44,552 nucleotides of DNA from NCBI GenBank assembly GCA_027323445.1, contig DAHWBS010000008.1, forward strand, positions 1-44,552, read 5' to 3'. Made by a program: the position numbers and the translations under genes. The notes below the pieces were generated by a model. That model ran no database searches and was not told the DNA's origin. It saw nothing but the letters and a program-made list of their open reading frames with translations. Source of the DNA: Leptospirillum sp. Lineage in GTDB: Bacteria > Nitrospirota > Leptospirillia > Leptospirillales > Leptospirillaceae. Below are positions 24,070 to 33,252 of this stretch, in pieces; within the stretch, counting starts at the first letter, position 1; every line of letters begins with the position of its first letter.

Positions 24070-24426
24070 CTATCCAGGCGGCCAGGAAAAAGGCCTTCCT
24101 CCCAGAAGATGCAAATGAAGATGAGCGACTGTCTGTCCTCCGTCATTGCCTGTATTGATCACAATCCGGAAACCGTCCTCAACAAGATTCGCCTCCCTTG
24201 CCGCCTGCACGGAAAGATCCATCACCTTTCCCCACTCGTCGGACTGACCATCGGCAGACCATGAAACCATATCTTTCGCATGGCGCCGGGGAATCACCAG
24301 GAGGTGCACAGGTGCTTTTGGAGCAATATCCCTGATCACAATGGCCGAATCGTTTTGACAAACAGCGGTCACAGGAATCTCGCCACGGACCATTTTACAA
24401 AACAGACAATCAGCTTCCACTGGCAT
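24070..24426 (-). CDS. HIT-family (histidine triad) nucleotide hydrolase
   Basis: 118 aa. It starts CLFCKMVRGEIP and has APVHLLVIPRRHAKDM, RIVINTGNDGGQTVAHL and the histidine triad HLHLHLLGG. HINT-type enzymes hydrolyse AMP-linked amides; the physiological substrate is unknown. The ATG at 24426 is chosen because the family begins just there; the track start at 24486 runs back into hisIE. It overlaps the end of hisIE by 17 nt and is the last gene of the long rho-his transcription unit. Confidence 0.92.
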   Translation of the reverse strand: MPVEADCLFCKMVRGEIPVTAVCQNDSAIVIRDIAPKAPVHLLVIPRRHAKDMVSWSADGQSDEWGKVMDLSVQAAREANLVEDGFRIVINTGNDGGQTVAHLHLHLLGGRPFSWPPG

Positions 24427-25078
24427 TTTTCTTCTTCTCCCGCGAGGCTTTTTCCAACAAACCTCCTTTTCCTGTCCGACTATCAAGAACCCTCATCACT
24501 TCATCAAAAGAAACATGGCTTTTTTCCATGGCAACCCTGACATGAAAAAGAAGATCGGCCCACTCCCCCCGAAGGGCCCCTTCATTGTCGGCCTTGACCA
24601 TCTCCACCAAAACCTCACAGGCTTCTTCCACGACTTTTCTGGCCGATTTTTCGGGAGGGGCCTGCAGGAGAGAAGCCACATAGGATCCATCCGGAGAAGC
24701 CTCCCATCGTGCTTTAACCGTTTTGCCAAGATTCGCCCATACTTCAAACCCTGGTCGAAAATTCTCAAAGCTGGCCGTATCAAAACAACTTTCAAGACCG
24801 GTATGGCAAGTCGGCCCCAACGGAGATGTGAGAAGCAGGATCGCATCTCCATCGCAATCGACTCTCAGATCCTCCAGAAGAAGTCCGTTTCCGGAAGTCT
24901 CACCCTTTTCCCACAGTCGATTCCGGCTTCTGCTCCAGAATACGACCCGTCGTCTTGCAAGCGTTTCCCGAAGAGACTCTTCATTCATGTATCCCAGCAT
25001 CAAAACCCGACCAGTCGACTGGTCCTGCACAATAGCCGGAAGAAGACCATCCGGAGGAAAAAGGATCTTGGGCATCAT
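24410..25078 (-). CDS. hisIE: bifunctional phosphoribosyl-AMP cyclohydrolase / phosphoribosyl-ATP pyrophosphatase
   Basis: Steps 2 and 3 of histidine synthesis. 222 aa. The N-terminal cyclohydrolase has MLGYMNEESLRETL, VVFWSRSRNRLWEKGETSGN and the metal site VDCDGDAILLL and PTCHTG. The C-terminal pyrophosphatase (from about residue 120) has KVVEEACEVLVEMVK and EWADLLFHVRVAM. The ATG at 25078 overlaps the hisF stop (ATGA). The last residues are very lysine-rich. Confidence 0.95.
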   Translation of the reverse strand: MMPKILFPPDGLLPAIVQDQSTGRVLMLGYMNEESLRETLARRRVVFWSRSRNRLWEKGETSGNGLLLEDLRVDCDGDAILLLTSPLGPTCHTGLESCFDTASFENFRPGFEVWANLGKTVKARWEASPDGSYVASLLQAPPEKSARKVVEEACEVLVEMVKADNEGALRGEWADLLFHVRVAMEKSHVSFDEVMRVLDSRTGKGGLLEKASREKKKNASGS

Positions 25079-25872
25079 CGACACTCACCAGACAAATTGA
25101 GCGTTTCAGCCGAATCGGGCAAAGGACGGACCAGAGCTCCCTTCCCGGACAGATACCGCTTCAGGTCCGGAAGAGAAACCTCTCCGAAGTGAAAAAGGCT
25201 TGCGGCAAGTGCCGCGTCGGCACCGGCCTCGAATGCCTGGTAAAAATCCTCCATCCTGCCCGCTCCACCACTTGCAATGATCGGAACATTCACTCTTTGG
25301 GAAATGGTCCTGATCAGATCCAGATCATACCCGGACTTCGTTCCGTCACGATCGATCGCTGTCAGGAGAATCTCACCAGCACCCTTTGATACGCCCAAAG
25401 AAATCCAGTCAAGCACATCAACCCCGGTATCGCGTGTACCACCATGGGTATAGACCCGATAGCCTGCTCCCTGTTTTTTGGCATCTACCGCAAGAACGAC
25501 ACACTGGCTGCCAAAACGTCGGGCACAGTCCGACAGGAGATCGGGATCGGAAATCGCCGCCGAGTTGACGGAAACCTTGTCGGCACCGGCCAACAGAAGC
25601 CTTCTCATGTCCTCGGCCTGGCGAACACCTCCTCCGACCGTAAGAGGGAGAAAAACTTTCGCGGCGGTCCGGTGAACAACGTCCCAAAGGGCTTCCCTGT
25701 CCTCAAGAGTTGCCGTAATATCCAGAAGGCAGATCTCGTCCGCTCCCATTCGGTCATAGAGGGAAGCAATCTCGACAGGATCCCCCGCATCTCTCAGATC
25801 GGAGAACATAACCCCCTTGACCACTCTTCCCGCCTTCATGTCCAGGCATGGAATGATTCGTTTCAGGAGCAC
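25075..25872 (-). CDS. hisF: imidazole glycerol phosphate synthase, cyclase subunit
   Basis: Uses ammonia from HisH to turn PRFAR into IGP and AICAR. 265 aa TIM barrel: RIIPCLDMKAGRVVKGV with the first catalytic Asp, LLDITATLEDR, LTVGGGVRQAEDMRRLL, GADKVSVNSAAI, LAVDAKKQGAGYRVYTHGG, LLTAIDRDGTKSGYDLDL with the second Asp, and IASGGAG. The GTG start is preceded by AAGGAG. It overlaps hisA by 10 nt and hisIE by 4 nt. Confidence 0.97.
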   Translation of the reverse strand: MLLKRIIPCLDMKAGRVVKGVMFSDLRDAGDPVEIASLYDRMGADEICLLDITATLEDREALWDVVHRTAAKVFLPLTVGGGVRQAEDMRRLLLAGADKVSVNSAAISDPDLLSDCARRFGSQCVVLAVDAKKQGAGYRVYTHGGTRDTGVDVLDWISLGVSKGAGEILLTAIDRDGTKSGYDLDLIRTISQRVNVPIIASGGAGRMEDFYQAFEAGADAALAASLFHFGEVSLPDLKRYLSGKGALVRPLPDSAETLNLSGECR

Positions 25873-26597
25873 TTCGGACTCCTTCCCTTCAGGATCGAAA
25901 GGGCTTCAGAAAGATCCATGTCCCCTGTATACAGGGCCCGGCCGACGATCGCACCATCAATTCCTCTTTCCCTCAACTGCTGGAGATCCATCAGGGACGT
26001 GACCCCGCCGCTTGCGATGACGGGAACGCGGACCGAATGCTTGACCTCTTCTGTCCGCTCAAAGTTTGGCCCGGACAAAAGTCCGTCCCTGGAAATGTCC
26101 GTATAGACAAATCCCCGGACACCTTCCTCCACCAGACGAACCATAACCTCAAGCGGATCGCGGGTATCAACGGACAACCAGCCTCTCAGTGCGATAGCAC
26201 CGTCTTTGACATCAACGCCCACATAAAAACAGTCCTGGTGGCGCTCTACCATTTTTTTCAGGAAAAAGGGATCCGTCAGGGCAGAGGTCCCCAAAATCAG
26301 TCGGGAAACACCCGCGTCAAGGTAATTTTGTGCAATCTCCGGAGACCGGATACCGCCACCGGTCTGGACAAAGCCATCAAAGGCCCTGACAATGGACGAA
26401 ATGATTCCGATATTGACAGGACTTCCCTCTCTGGCACCATCAAGGTCCACCACATGGAGGTGAGTCGCTCCGGCCGATTTGAACTGGGAAGCCATCTGGA
26501 CAGGATCTTCCGCGTAGACCGTTTCCTTCGAAAAATCCCCCTGGGTCAAGCGGACAACATGTCCGTTCCTGATATCAATTGCTGGATAAAGCTTCAT
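25863..26597 (-). CDS. hisA: ProFAR isomerase (phosphoribosylformimino-5-aminoimidazole carboxamide ribotide isomerase)
   Basis: Fourth step of histidine synthesis. 244 aa TIM barrel related to HisF: MKLYPAIDIRNGHVVRLTQG with the catalytic Asp, HVVDLDGAREGSPVN, VQTGGGIRSPE, GVSRLILGTSAL, VYTDISRDGLLSGPN with the second catalytic Asp, VIASGGV and IVGRALYTG. It overlaps the end of hisH by 23 nt and the start of hisF by 10 nt. Confidence 0.97.
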   Translation of the reverse strand: MKLYPAIDIRNGHVVRLTQGDFSKETVYAEDPVQMASQFKSAGATHLHVVDLDGAREGSPVNIGIISSIVRAFDGFVQTGGGIRSPEIAQNYLDAGVSRLILGTSALTDPFFLKKMVERHQDCFYVGVDVKDGAIALRGWLSVDTRDPLEVMVRLVEEGVRGFVYTDISRDGLLSGPNFERTEEVKHSVRVPVIASGGVTSLMDLQQLRERGIDGAIVGRALYTGDMDLSEALSILKGRSPKCS

Positions 26598-27231
26598 TTT
26601 TCACCTTTTGGCATTGGGCAAAATGACTCAGGATTGCAAGGCCTGCGCTTTGGCTTTTTTCAGGATGAAACTGAACGCCAAAAACGGAACCGTTTGCAAC
26701 GACCGAAGTGAATTTTCCCTGATAATCGGTTACCCCTGCAATATCATCCTCTTTTTTGGCTACCACATGAAAAGAGTGAACGAAATATGCATCAAAATGG
26801 TCCGGCAAACCCTTCAGAAGGGTGATTTCCTTTTTTTTCTCAACCTGATTCCATCCCATATGGGGAACTTTCCCCTTCAGGGGATCGAAGCCGACAACCG
26901 ATCCCTGAAAAACACCCAGTCCCCTGTAATGCCCAAACTCAAAGCTTTCGTCAAAGAGAAGTTGCATTCCCAGGCAAATACCCAAAAAAGGCTTTCCAGA
27001 TGCAACCCAGTCGAGAATAATCCTGTCAAAACCTCTTGCAACAAGGCTTTCCATTCCCTGTGCAAACGCCCCCACTCCCGGAAGAACAAGATGTGTCGCC
27101 TTTTCCGGAAGTGACCCGGATGAAACCATCTTCACCTCATGTCCGGAGCACTCAAGGGCCTTGGAGACGGAAAACAGGTTCCCCATTCCATAATCGAGAA
27201 CAGCTGTCAGAGCTTTCTTCTCCGGATTCAT
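26575..27231 (-). CDS. hisH: imidazole glycerol phosphate synthase, glutamine amidotransferase subunit
   Basis: Releases ammonia from glutamine for HisF. 218 aa. It has VLDYGMGNLFSVSKAL, HLVLPGVGAFAQGM, the nucleophile Cys in FLGICLGMQLLFDESFE, and the His-Glu pair in GVQFHPEKSQ. The ATG follows the hisB stop with no gap (TAG-ATG), so coupling is likely. Confidence 0.97.
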   Translation of the reverse strand: MNPEKKALTAVLDYGMGNLFSVSKALECSGHEVKMVSSGSLPEKATHLVLPGVGAFAQGMESLVARGFDRIILDWVASGKPFLGICLGMQLLFDESFEFGHYRGLGVFQGSVVGFDPLKGKVPHMGWNQVEKKKEITLLKGLPDHFDAYFVHSFHVVAKKEDDIAGVTDYQGKFTSVVANGSVFGVQFHPEKSQSAGLAILSHFAQCQKVKNEALSSN

Positions 27232-27846
27232 CTAGAGGATCCCTTTGGTCGAGGGAACGTGTTTTTGTCGGGGATCGATTGCCACAGCCATTTGCAAACA
27301 TCTGGCAAAAGCCTTGAAGATCGACTCGATCTTGTGGTGGAGATTCCTGCCGTAAAGAATTCGGCCATGTATCGTAGAACGTGACGCTACCGCGACCGCC
27401 TGAAAAAAATCCATGATCAAGTCCGGATCCATGTTCCCCACCCGCTCACCCCGTTCAAACGGCAGGTCCCATACCAGATACGGACGCCCTGAAAGATCGA
27501 TGACGACATGCGCCAATGATTCATCAAGGGGCGTAAAAAAATGGCCGAAACGGGCAATCCCGACCCGGTCACCAAGACACCGGTCGATGAGCTCTCCAAA
27601 AACAAGCCCTGCGTCCTCAACCGTATGATGGAGGTCCACGTCAAGATCGCCCTTCACAGACATTTCAATATCCATATGTCCGTGACGAGCAATCTGGTCG
27701 ATCATATGATCGAGGAAGGGTATGCCCGTATCAACACGGGAGGTGCCTGAACCATCGAGGTTCAGGGAGGCGACAATCTGTGTCTCCCTTGTCTTTCTTT
27801 CAAGAGAAAACGTTCTGTTGCCAAACGCTCCTGCTTTCGTACTCAT
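27232..27846 (-). CDS. hisB: imidazoleglycerol-phosphate dehydratase
   Basis: Converts IGP to imidazole acetol phosphate. 204 aa, dehydratase only, with no HAD-type histidinol phosphatase domain. The metal-binding signatures are FLDHMIDQIARHGHMDI and DLHHTVEDAGLVFGE, then SGRPYLVWD and HGRILYGRNLHHKIESIFKA. The ATG overlaps the hisC stop (ATGA). The histidinol phosphatase step must be encoded elsewhere. Confidence 0.97.
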   Translation of the reverse strand: MSTKAGAFGNRTFSLERKTRETQIVASLNLDGSGTSRVDTGIPFLDHMIDQIARHGHMDIEMSVKGDLDVDLHHTVEDAGLVFGELIDRCLGDRVGIARFGHFFTPLDESLAHVVIDLSGRPYLVWDLPFERGERVGNMDPDLIMDFFQAVAVASRSTIHGRILYGRNLHHKIESIFKAFARCLQMAVAIDPRQKHVPSTKGIL

Positions 27847-28925
27847 GACCTTGCCCCTTCAGAAAAATGTCCCAGGATAATACCCAGCTTTTGAATGTCC
27901 TCATTCGAGGTGACAGCGATACGAATACAGTCCGACAAAAAAGGGTGATGCGATGATACGTCCCGGACCAGTATCCCCTTTTCCAGAAGTTTTGGAAAAA
28001 CAGCAGGCATTGTTCCCGGCCAAAGTCTGACAAGAAGAAAGTTTGCCCGGGAAGGAAAAACCAGGAGTCCCGGAATCGATGAAAGCTCTTTCTCCACTTT
28101 TTCCCGAACAAGAACAACCCTTGCGGCCGAATCCAGGAGGAGGTCGAAATGATCCCGGATCAAGAAAAGGGCCGCCTCCTGGGTCAGGGAGTTCAGATTG
28201 TAGGGAAGCCGGATTTTTTCAATCTCGCCAATCACCGTTTCTTTTGCCAGAAGGACACCCAGGCGAATGGCTGCCAGGCCCATTTTGGAAAATGTCCTCA
28301 GCACAAGAAGATTATCCTGGTCCTTCTGGATACTCAAAGAACTTTCTTTATGGTACGGGAAATACGCTTCATCTACCAGAAGGGAAAACCCCCTGCTCCG
28401 GGCCATCTGAAGAAGAAGTGCCAGTTCCTCGAGAGAGCAGGCCCTCCCCGTAGGATTATTGGGGGAGGCCACAACAAGGATACCCGGAACGTCCTGTCGG
28501 GACATCACCTTTTCGATCGCTTCGAGGTCAATGGCCAGATCCGGCGTCATGTCGACAGGAATAAAGACCTTTCCCGCAACATGGGCAATAACCTCATACA
28601 TGGAAAACGACGGGACAGGACAGATCACCGGCCCCCTGGTTGCAAGAAAAAGATTCAGGATGATCTCGTCGGATCCGTTTCCCAGATGGATTGTCCCTTT
28701 CGGAACTCCCCAAAGTTCCGAAAGGACCTTCACCAGTTCACTTGCCCTGTGATCAGGGTAGCGGTTGAGAGAAATCCTGGACAATCTGGCAAACAGGGCG
28801 TTTTTCACCTCGGGAGAGAGGAGAAAGGGGCCTTCCATTGCATCAAGGCCGGAGAAAGGAAAAGGAGGATCTGCAAAAAAAGAACTTTCCATGGCCCGGA
28901 TATCGTCCCGGATCCAGGAATTCAT
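27843..28925 (-). CDS. hisC: histidinol-phosphate aminotransferase
   Basis: PLP-dependent transamination of imidazole acetol phosphate. 360 aa. It has HLGNGSDEIILNLF, ASPNNPTGRACSLEEL, LLVDEAYFPYH and the Schiff-base Lys in RTFSKMGLAAIRLG. VFPSRANFLLVRL and the C-terminal RIAVTSNEDIQKL complete the fold. The start forms TGATG with the hisD stop. Confidence 0.96.
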   Translation of the reverse strand: MNSWIRDDIRAMESSFFADPPFPFSGLDAMEGPFLLSPEVKNALFARLSRISLNRYPDHRASELVKVLSELWGVPKGTIHLGNGSDEIILNLFLATRGPVICPVPSFSMYEVIAHVAGKVFIPVDMTPDLAIDLEAIEKVMSRQDVPGILVVASPNNPTGRACSLEELALLLQMARSRGFSLLVDEAYFPYHKESSLSIQKDQDNLLVLRTFSKMGLAAIRLGVLLAKETVIGEIEKIRLPYNLNSLTQEAALFLIRDHFDLLLDSAARVVLVREKVEKELSSIPGLLVFPSRANFLLVRLWPGTMPAVFPKLLEKGILVRDVSSHHPFLSDCIRIAVTSNEDIQKLGIILGHFSEGARS

Positions 28926-30271
28926 CAGATGATCTCTTTTCCGTTCAACTCCGACCTCTGAAGAGCCGACCTTGCATGGCCTTCAAGACCTTCAAGCCGC
29001 GCAAGCACTGCGGTCATCCGGACAATGGCCTCCTGCTCTTCCCGGCTCCCGAATCCTCTGATAAGGCTTGTGCGTTTCAGAAAAGTCTCAACCGACACGG
29101 GAGATGAAAAACGGGCGGAACCTGAAGTGGGAAGCACATGGCTTGGACCATACATGTAGTCACCAAAGACCTCTGCACTGCTTTCCCCGATAAAGATCGC
29201 TCCCGCATGGGACAGCAGGGGAACAAGGGACATCGGCTCCTTCACATGGAGCTCAAGGTGTTCCGGAGCAATCTGGTCGGATATCCTTAAAGCCTCATCC
29301 ATCCCCCCCACAACCAGAAGATATCCATAACGGGAGATCGACTCGGTCGCAATAGTCGACCGCGGAAGCGTCCTGAGCATTTCGTCCATCTCTCGCGCCG
29401 TCTCCCTTGCCAGAAGGATCGAGTCGGTGAGAAGAATCGCCGATGATCGGGTATCGTGCTCAGCCTGGGCCAGGAGATCCGCGGCAACCCATCGCGGGTT
29501 GGCGGTCTTGTCTGCAATAATAACGACCTCTGTAGGACCGGCAATCATGTCGATATCCACAAGACCGAAAACCTGGCGTTTGGCCTCTGCCACAAAACGG
29601 TTTCCCGGGCCAACGATCTTGTCCACACGCAAGATACTCTCTGTTCCAAAAGCAAGGGCGCCAATCGCCTGAACGCCTCCGACACCAATCACCTCCGTCA
29701 CGCCGGACAGGTGAAAAGCCGCAAGGATTGAGGCCGGAACCTGTCCATTTCTGGCAGGTGTCACACCGACAAGATTCTTCACCCCTGCTACTTTTGCGAC
29801 AAGAGCTGTCATCAAAACGGTTGAAGGATAGGCTGCAGTTCCTCCCGGAACATAGATACCCACCCGATCGAGTGGAGTCAGGCGAAAGCCGGCCTCTCCG
29901 GGAGCCGGAAGGTGATCGTGCAACAGGGCCAAGGCGGAGATGTGATAGTCACAAATTCTTTTTTTAGCCTCCTGAAAAGCCTCCCGGGCCGTTGAAGGAA
30001 GACTGTTCCAGGCCGCTGGAAGTTGCTCCGGATCAATCGAAAAGGAGTTCTCATCCCCGGAAAAACCGTCAAGAGACCTTGCCCACTTCAAAACGCCCGC
30101 ATCCCCTTTCATCCGGACATCCAACAGGATTTTCCGGACAGCTTCCCTGACTTCCTGTGCATCCGCATCTTCCGAACGCTCAAAAATCGGGCGAAGGAGT
30201 TCGTCCGATTCAATTTTTGAGCCGGGAGAAAATATTCGGCTGTTTGCGGAAAAAACGGATGGATCACTCAT
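28925..30271 (-). CDS. hisD: histidinol dehydrogenase
   Basis: Final two oxidations to histidine; zinc enzyme using NAD. 448 aa. It has [79 protein letters not shown] (zinc ligands), [12 protein letters not shown] and [14 protein letters not shown]. The ATG at 30271 is chosen; a TTG two codons earlier (30277) lies closer to GAGGAG and is possible. Confidence 0.96.
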   Translation of the reverse strand: MSDPSVFSANSRIFSPGSKIESDELLRPIFERSEDADAQEVREAVRKILLDVRMKGDAGVLKWARSLDGFSGDENSFSIDPEQLPAAWNSLPSTAREAFQEAKKRICDYHISALALLHDHLPAPGEAGFRLTPLDRVGIYVPGGTAAYPSTVLMTALVAKVAGVKNLVGVTPARNGQVPASILAAFHLSGVTEVIGVGGVQAIGALAFGTESILRVDKIVGPGNRFVAEAKRQVFGLVDIDMIAGPTEVVIIADKTANPRWVAADLLAQAEHDTRSSAILLTDSILLARETAREMDEMLRTLPRSTIATESISRYGYLLVVGGMDEALRISDQIAPEHLELHVKEPMSLVPLLSHAGAIFIGESSAEVFGDYMYGPSHVLPTSGSARFSSPVSVETFLKRTSLIRGFGSREEQEAIVRMTAVLARLEGLEGHARSALQRSELNGKEII

Positions 30272-30310
30272 TGACAAAAAGACTCCTCAAAGATTGGGAC
30301 ATCGATCGGA

Positions 30311-31006
30311 TCAGGAAGAAATGACTGGATCTTTTGGAACATGCGGGGCGATTCGCTCAAGAAAGGACCGGATCGCCTGATTCCTCTGCGGCCATGCCGC
30401 CCGGCTAACAATAATCCTTCCGGTCGAGACAAGAATCTCATCAACAATTTCGAGATGATTCTCCCGAATCGTTTTCCCCGTGGCAACAAGATCCACGATA
30501 CGATCCGACAGTCCCACCTTCGGAGCAAGCTCAAGCGATCCATGAAGCTTCAGAATTTCGACAGAAACGCCCCTCGACACATAATATTTTTCCGCAAGGC
30601 GGGGATATTTTGTTGCGACCCGAATCGGACGACCGAGAGGTGGAGGACCTTCCTGCCCAAGAGGTGCGGCCACGACCAGACGGCAAAGCCCGATCTTCAG
30701 ATCCAGCGGTTCAAGAACCGCCCTGTCTTCCTCCAGGATCAGGTCCAGCCCGACAACCCCCATCTGCGCACCACCATACTCAACATATGACAGGACATCG
30801 GATCCTCTCACCATCAGGATTTCCAGGCTCCCGTCCTCCGACAGAAAAGTCAGCTTCCGGCTCCCCGGAGAAAAACCGGGGAAACGGTAACCGGACTGTT
30901 CCAGTATCTCCATCGTGTCGGTCAGGAGCTTGCCTTTCGCCAAGGCAAGGGATAGTGCGGCCGATCCCCTTCCAGAAGGTTTCGAAACTATTTCTGGTTG
31001 AATCAA
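30311..31006 (-). CDS. hisG: ATP phosphoribosyltransferase, short form
   Basis: First step of histidine synthesis, joining ATP and PRPP. The conserved core starts LSLALAKGKLLTDTMEIL. It has VRGSDVLSYVEYGGAQMGVVG, RVATKYPRLAEKYY, LHGSLELAPKVGLSDRIVDL and the PRPP loop LVATGKTIRENHL. It ends soon after, without the C-terminal regulatory domain, so it belongs to the short HisG type that functions with HisZ, which is not present here. The start is uncertain: TTG at 31006 (231 aa) just after the murA stop is chosen, and GTG at 31036 is an alternative. The track start at 31159 is too far inside murA. Confidence 0.9.
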   Translation of the reverse strand: MIQPEIVSKPSGRGSAALSLALAKGKLLTDTMEILEQSGYRFPGFSPGSRKLTFLSEDGSLEILMVRGSDVLSYVEYGGAQMGVVGLDLILEEDRAVLEPLDLKIGLCRLVVAAPLGQEGPPPLGRPIRVATKYPRLAEKYYVSRGVSVEILKLHGSLELAPKVGLSDRIVDLVATGKTIRENHLEIVDEILVSTGRIIVSRAAWPQRNQAIRSFLERIAPHVPKDPVISS

Positions 31007-31022
31007 TGAAATACCATCTTTA

Positions 31023-32297
31023 TCAAACCTCTTCACTTTCGCGCCAGATTTTCCCACCGACACTCGATAACTTTTCTTCGATCCTCTCATATCCCCGATC
31101 AATATGGTAGACCCGCTGGACAGTCGTCTCTCCATGAGCCACAAGCCCTGCAAGAACAAGTCCTGCCGAGGCCCGAAGATCCGAAGCCATCACACAGGCC
31201 CCCTCGAGGGAGCATTCGCCCCTGACAAAAGCATGGGAGCCCCTGACTTCTATGTTGGCCCCCATCCGATTCATTTCCATCACATGGGTGAATCGGCTTT
31301 CAAAAACCGTTTCAATCAGCGTCGACGGACCGGTTGAGGTCGCCATCAACGGAAGGATCTGTGCCTGCATATCCGTGGGGAATCCGGGGTAAGGATCCGT
31401 CATCACCGTCGAACCACGGGGAGAAACGATTCTGGAAAGAGTGATCCGGTCCCCTGTTATACCGATTTCCGCACCCATCTCTTCAAGAGTTGCGAGAATC
31501 GATGACATCTGTTCCGGGAGCACTCCCGAAACAGAAAGAGGATCTCCCATAAGAGCTCCCGCCACAAGAAAGGTTCCCGCCTCAATCCTGTCGAACATCA
31601 CCTCGTAGCTGGCATCATTGAGCCCGGAGACTCCCGTTATTTCGAGAATGGACGATCCGATCCCGGTTATTTTGGCTCCCCTTGCCACCAGGCAATTGGC
31701 AAGATCCGCAATCTCCGGCTCCTGTGCAGCATTTGAGATTCTGGTTGTTCCCGAAGCGAGCACCGCCGCCATAAGAATATTTTCCGTCCCTGTCACCGTT
31801 GGGTAGGACAGGTGAATATCACACCCCACAAGTCCATCGGTTGAGGCATCAATATAACCATGATCAATCGAGATACGGGCTCCCATTTTCTGAAGAGCAT
31901 GCAGGTGCAGGTCGACCGGACGAGCCCCGATCAGGCATCCCCCCGGAAGAGAAACCCGGGCTCTTTTCCGTCTGGCCAGAAGAGGACCAAGACAAAGGAT
32001 AGAGGCTCTCATGACGCGGACAAGTTCATACGGCGCTTCGGTCGGAGAAAGATCAATCTCGCAAAAGGAGACAGATCCTGTCCATGCTGGCTGGGGAAAA
32101 ACGGGATCGACCCGGATTCCAAGCTGGGATAACAATTTTATAGCGGTCGTGATATCTCTCAGGTGGGGAATATTGCCGATTCTGAGGTTTCCACCCAGCA
32201 ATGTGGAAAACAAAATGGGCAAAGCCGCATTTTTGGAGCCGGAAACAGAAATCGTCCCGTTTAATAATTGTCGACCCTCAATACGGAACCGGTCCAA
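31023..32297 (-). CDS. murA: UDP-N-acetylglucosamine 1-carboxyvinyltransferase
   Basis: First committed step of peptidoglycan synthesis, adding enolpyruvate from PEP; target of fosfomycin. 424 aa. It has SGSKNAALPILFSTLLGG, RASILCLGPLLARRKRARVS and the catalytic Cys in LPGGCLIGARPVDLHL. DPYPGFPTDMQAQILPLMAT and RFTHVMEMNRMGANIEV follow. The Cys is present, so intrinsic fosfomycin resistance by Cys-to-Asp change is not indicated. TTG start with AAAGGG upstream, 3 nt after prmC. Confidence 0.97.
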   Translation of the reverse strand: MDRFRIEGRQLLNGTISVSGSKNAALPILFSTLLGGNLRIGNIPHLRDITTAIKLLSQLGIRVDPVFPQPAWTGSVSFCEIDLSPTEAPYELVRVMRASILCLGPLLARRKRARVSLPGGCLIGARPVDLHLHALQKMGARISIDHGYIDASTDGLVGCDIHLSYPTVTGTENILMAAVLASGTTRISNAAQEPEIADLANCLVARGAKITGIGSSILEITGVSGLNDASYEVMFDRIEAGTFLVAGALMGDPLSVSGVLPEQMSSILATLEEMGAEIGITGDRITLSRIVSPRGSTVMTDPYPGFPTDMQAQILPLMATSTGPSTLIETVFESRFTHVMEMNRMGANIEVRGSHAFVRGECSLEGACVMASDLRASAGLVLAGLVAHGETTVQRVYHIDRGYERIEEKLSSVGGKIWRESEEV

Positions 32298-32300
32298 TTT

Positions 32301-33191
32301 TTACCCTTTCCTTTTCCAGATCACAACCCGTCCATGCCCTGACCAATCGGATACGATCTCAGCCGGAGCAAATCCTTCCAGAAGACCGAAGGGGCCGGAT
32401 TGTTCAAAAGCCCATCGTTGCCCGGCCCCGATTTCCATGACCAAAAGACCACCAGAGGCGACCCTTGAAGAAATCTTCGGACCCAGAATCTGTCGATAGC
32501 AGTCCAGTCCGTCCGCACCGCCATCCAGAGCCCGATGAGGTTCGTAGTTTCGAACCTCGTCCATGAGTCCGTCGATTTCTCCAGAAGCTATGTAGGGTGG
32601 ATTGGAAACAAGCAGGTCAAAAGAAAGTCCTGGCAAAAGCGAGTCATCCCAATGTCCCGCCAGCAGGCTCAAACGGGACGAAAGAGACAGTTTTTCCCTG
32701 TTCTCAAGCATGCATCGAATCGGAGCCGGCTCAATATCGACAGCCACGCCCCTCGCCTCAGGGAAAAGCAACAGAAGAGAGCAGATGAGGGCACCCGATC
32801 CCCCTCCAAGTTCGAGAATGTTTTGGGGTGGACAAGATTGGGTCCGGGAAAACACCTGCTCAACCAGAATTTCTGTCTCCGGCCTCGGGATCAAGACACC
32901 GGGACAAACAGAAAAAACAGTCCCGAAAAAAGGCACCTCACCGGTAATCAGGTGAAACGGCTCCCGATTTCTGCGTCTTTGAACCCATTCAGCATAGCGG
33001 TCGGCCAAGTCCGGAGACAATGGTCCGGGTCCATTAATGACAACAGCCCCTGCGCTTCCCAAAAGCGATGCCATCAAACCTCTTGCCTCCCGATCGGGAG
33101 CGTCCTCAAGGTCCAGAAGCATGCGGGATCCCCAGGACAGCCAGGAGTCAACCGTTACGGGGCGCTCATGGCCAGAAGGATGCTCTAGCAC
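32301..33191 (-). CDS. prmC: release factor glutamine N5-methyltransferase
   Basis: Methylates the GGQ glutamine of release factors using SAM. 296 aa. It has an N-terminal helical substrate domain, then IPRPETEILVEQVF, the SAM loop ILELGGGSGALICSLL, and the catalytic NPPY in DLLVSNPPYIASGEIDGLM. EPHRALDGGADGLDCYRQIL completes it. The GTG start has AAGGGGGC upstream. It lies directly downstream of its substrate gene prfA. Confidence 0.95.
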   Translation of the reverse strand: MLEHPSGHERPVTVDSWLSWGSRMLLDLEDAPDREARGLMASLLGSAGAVVINGPGPLSPDLADRYAEWVQRRRNREPFHLITGEVPFFGTVFSVCPGVLIPRPETEILVEQVFSRTQSCPPQNILELGGGSGALICSLLLLFPEARGVAVDIEPAPIRCMLENREKLSLSSRLSLLAGHWDDSLLPGLSFDLLVSNPPYIASGEIDGLMDEVRNYEPHRALDGGADGLDCYRQILGPKISSRVASGGLLVMEIGAGQRWAFEQSGPFGLLEGFAPAEIVSDWSGHGRVVIWKRKG

Positions 33192-33252
33192 GAACGCCCC
33201 CTTTTAAAAAGACAGACGGACTCATCAGACATAAAAGAGCAGGGGGAAACTT

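Noticed and set aside
28149-28961. 270-aa plus-strand ORF
   Set aside because: Antisense to hisC, with composition typical of a shadow frame.
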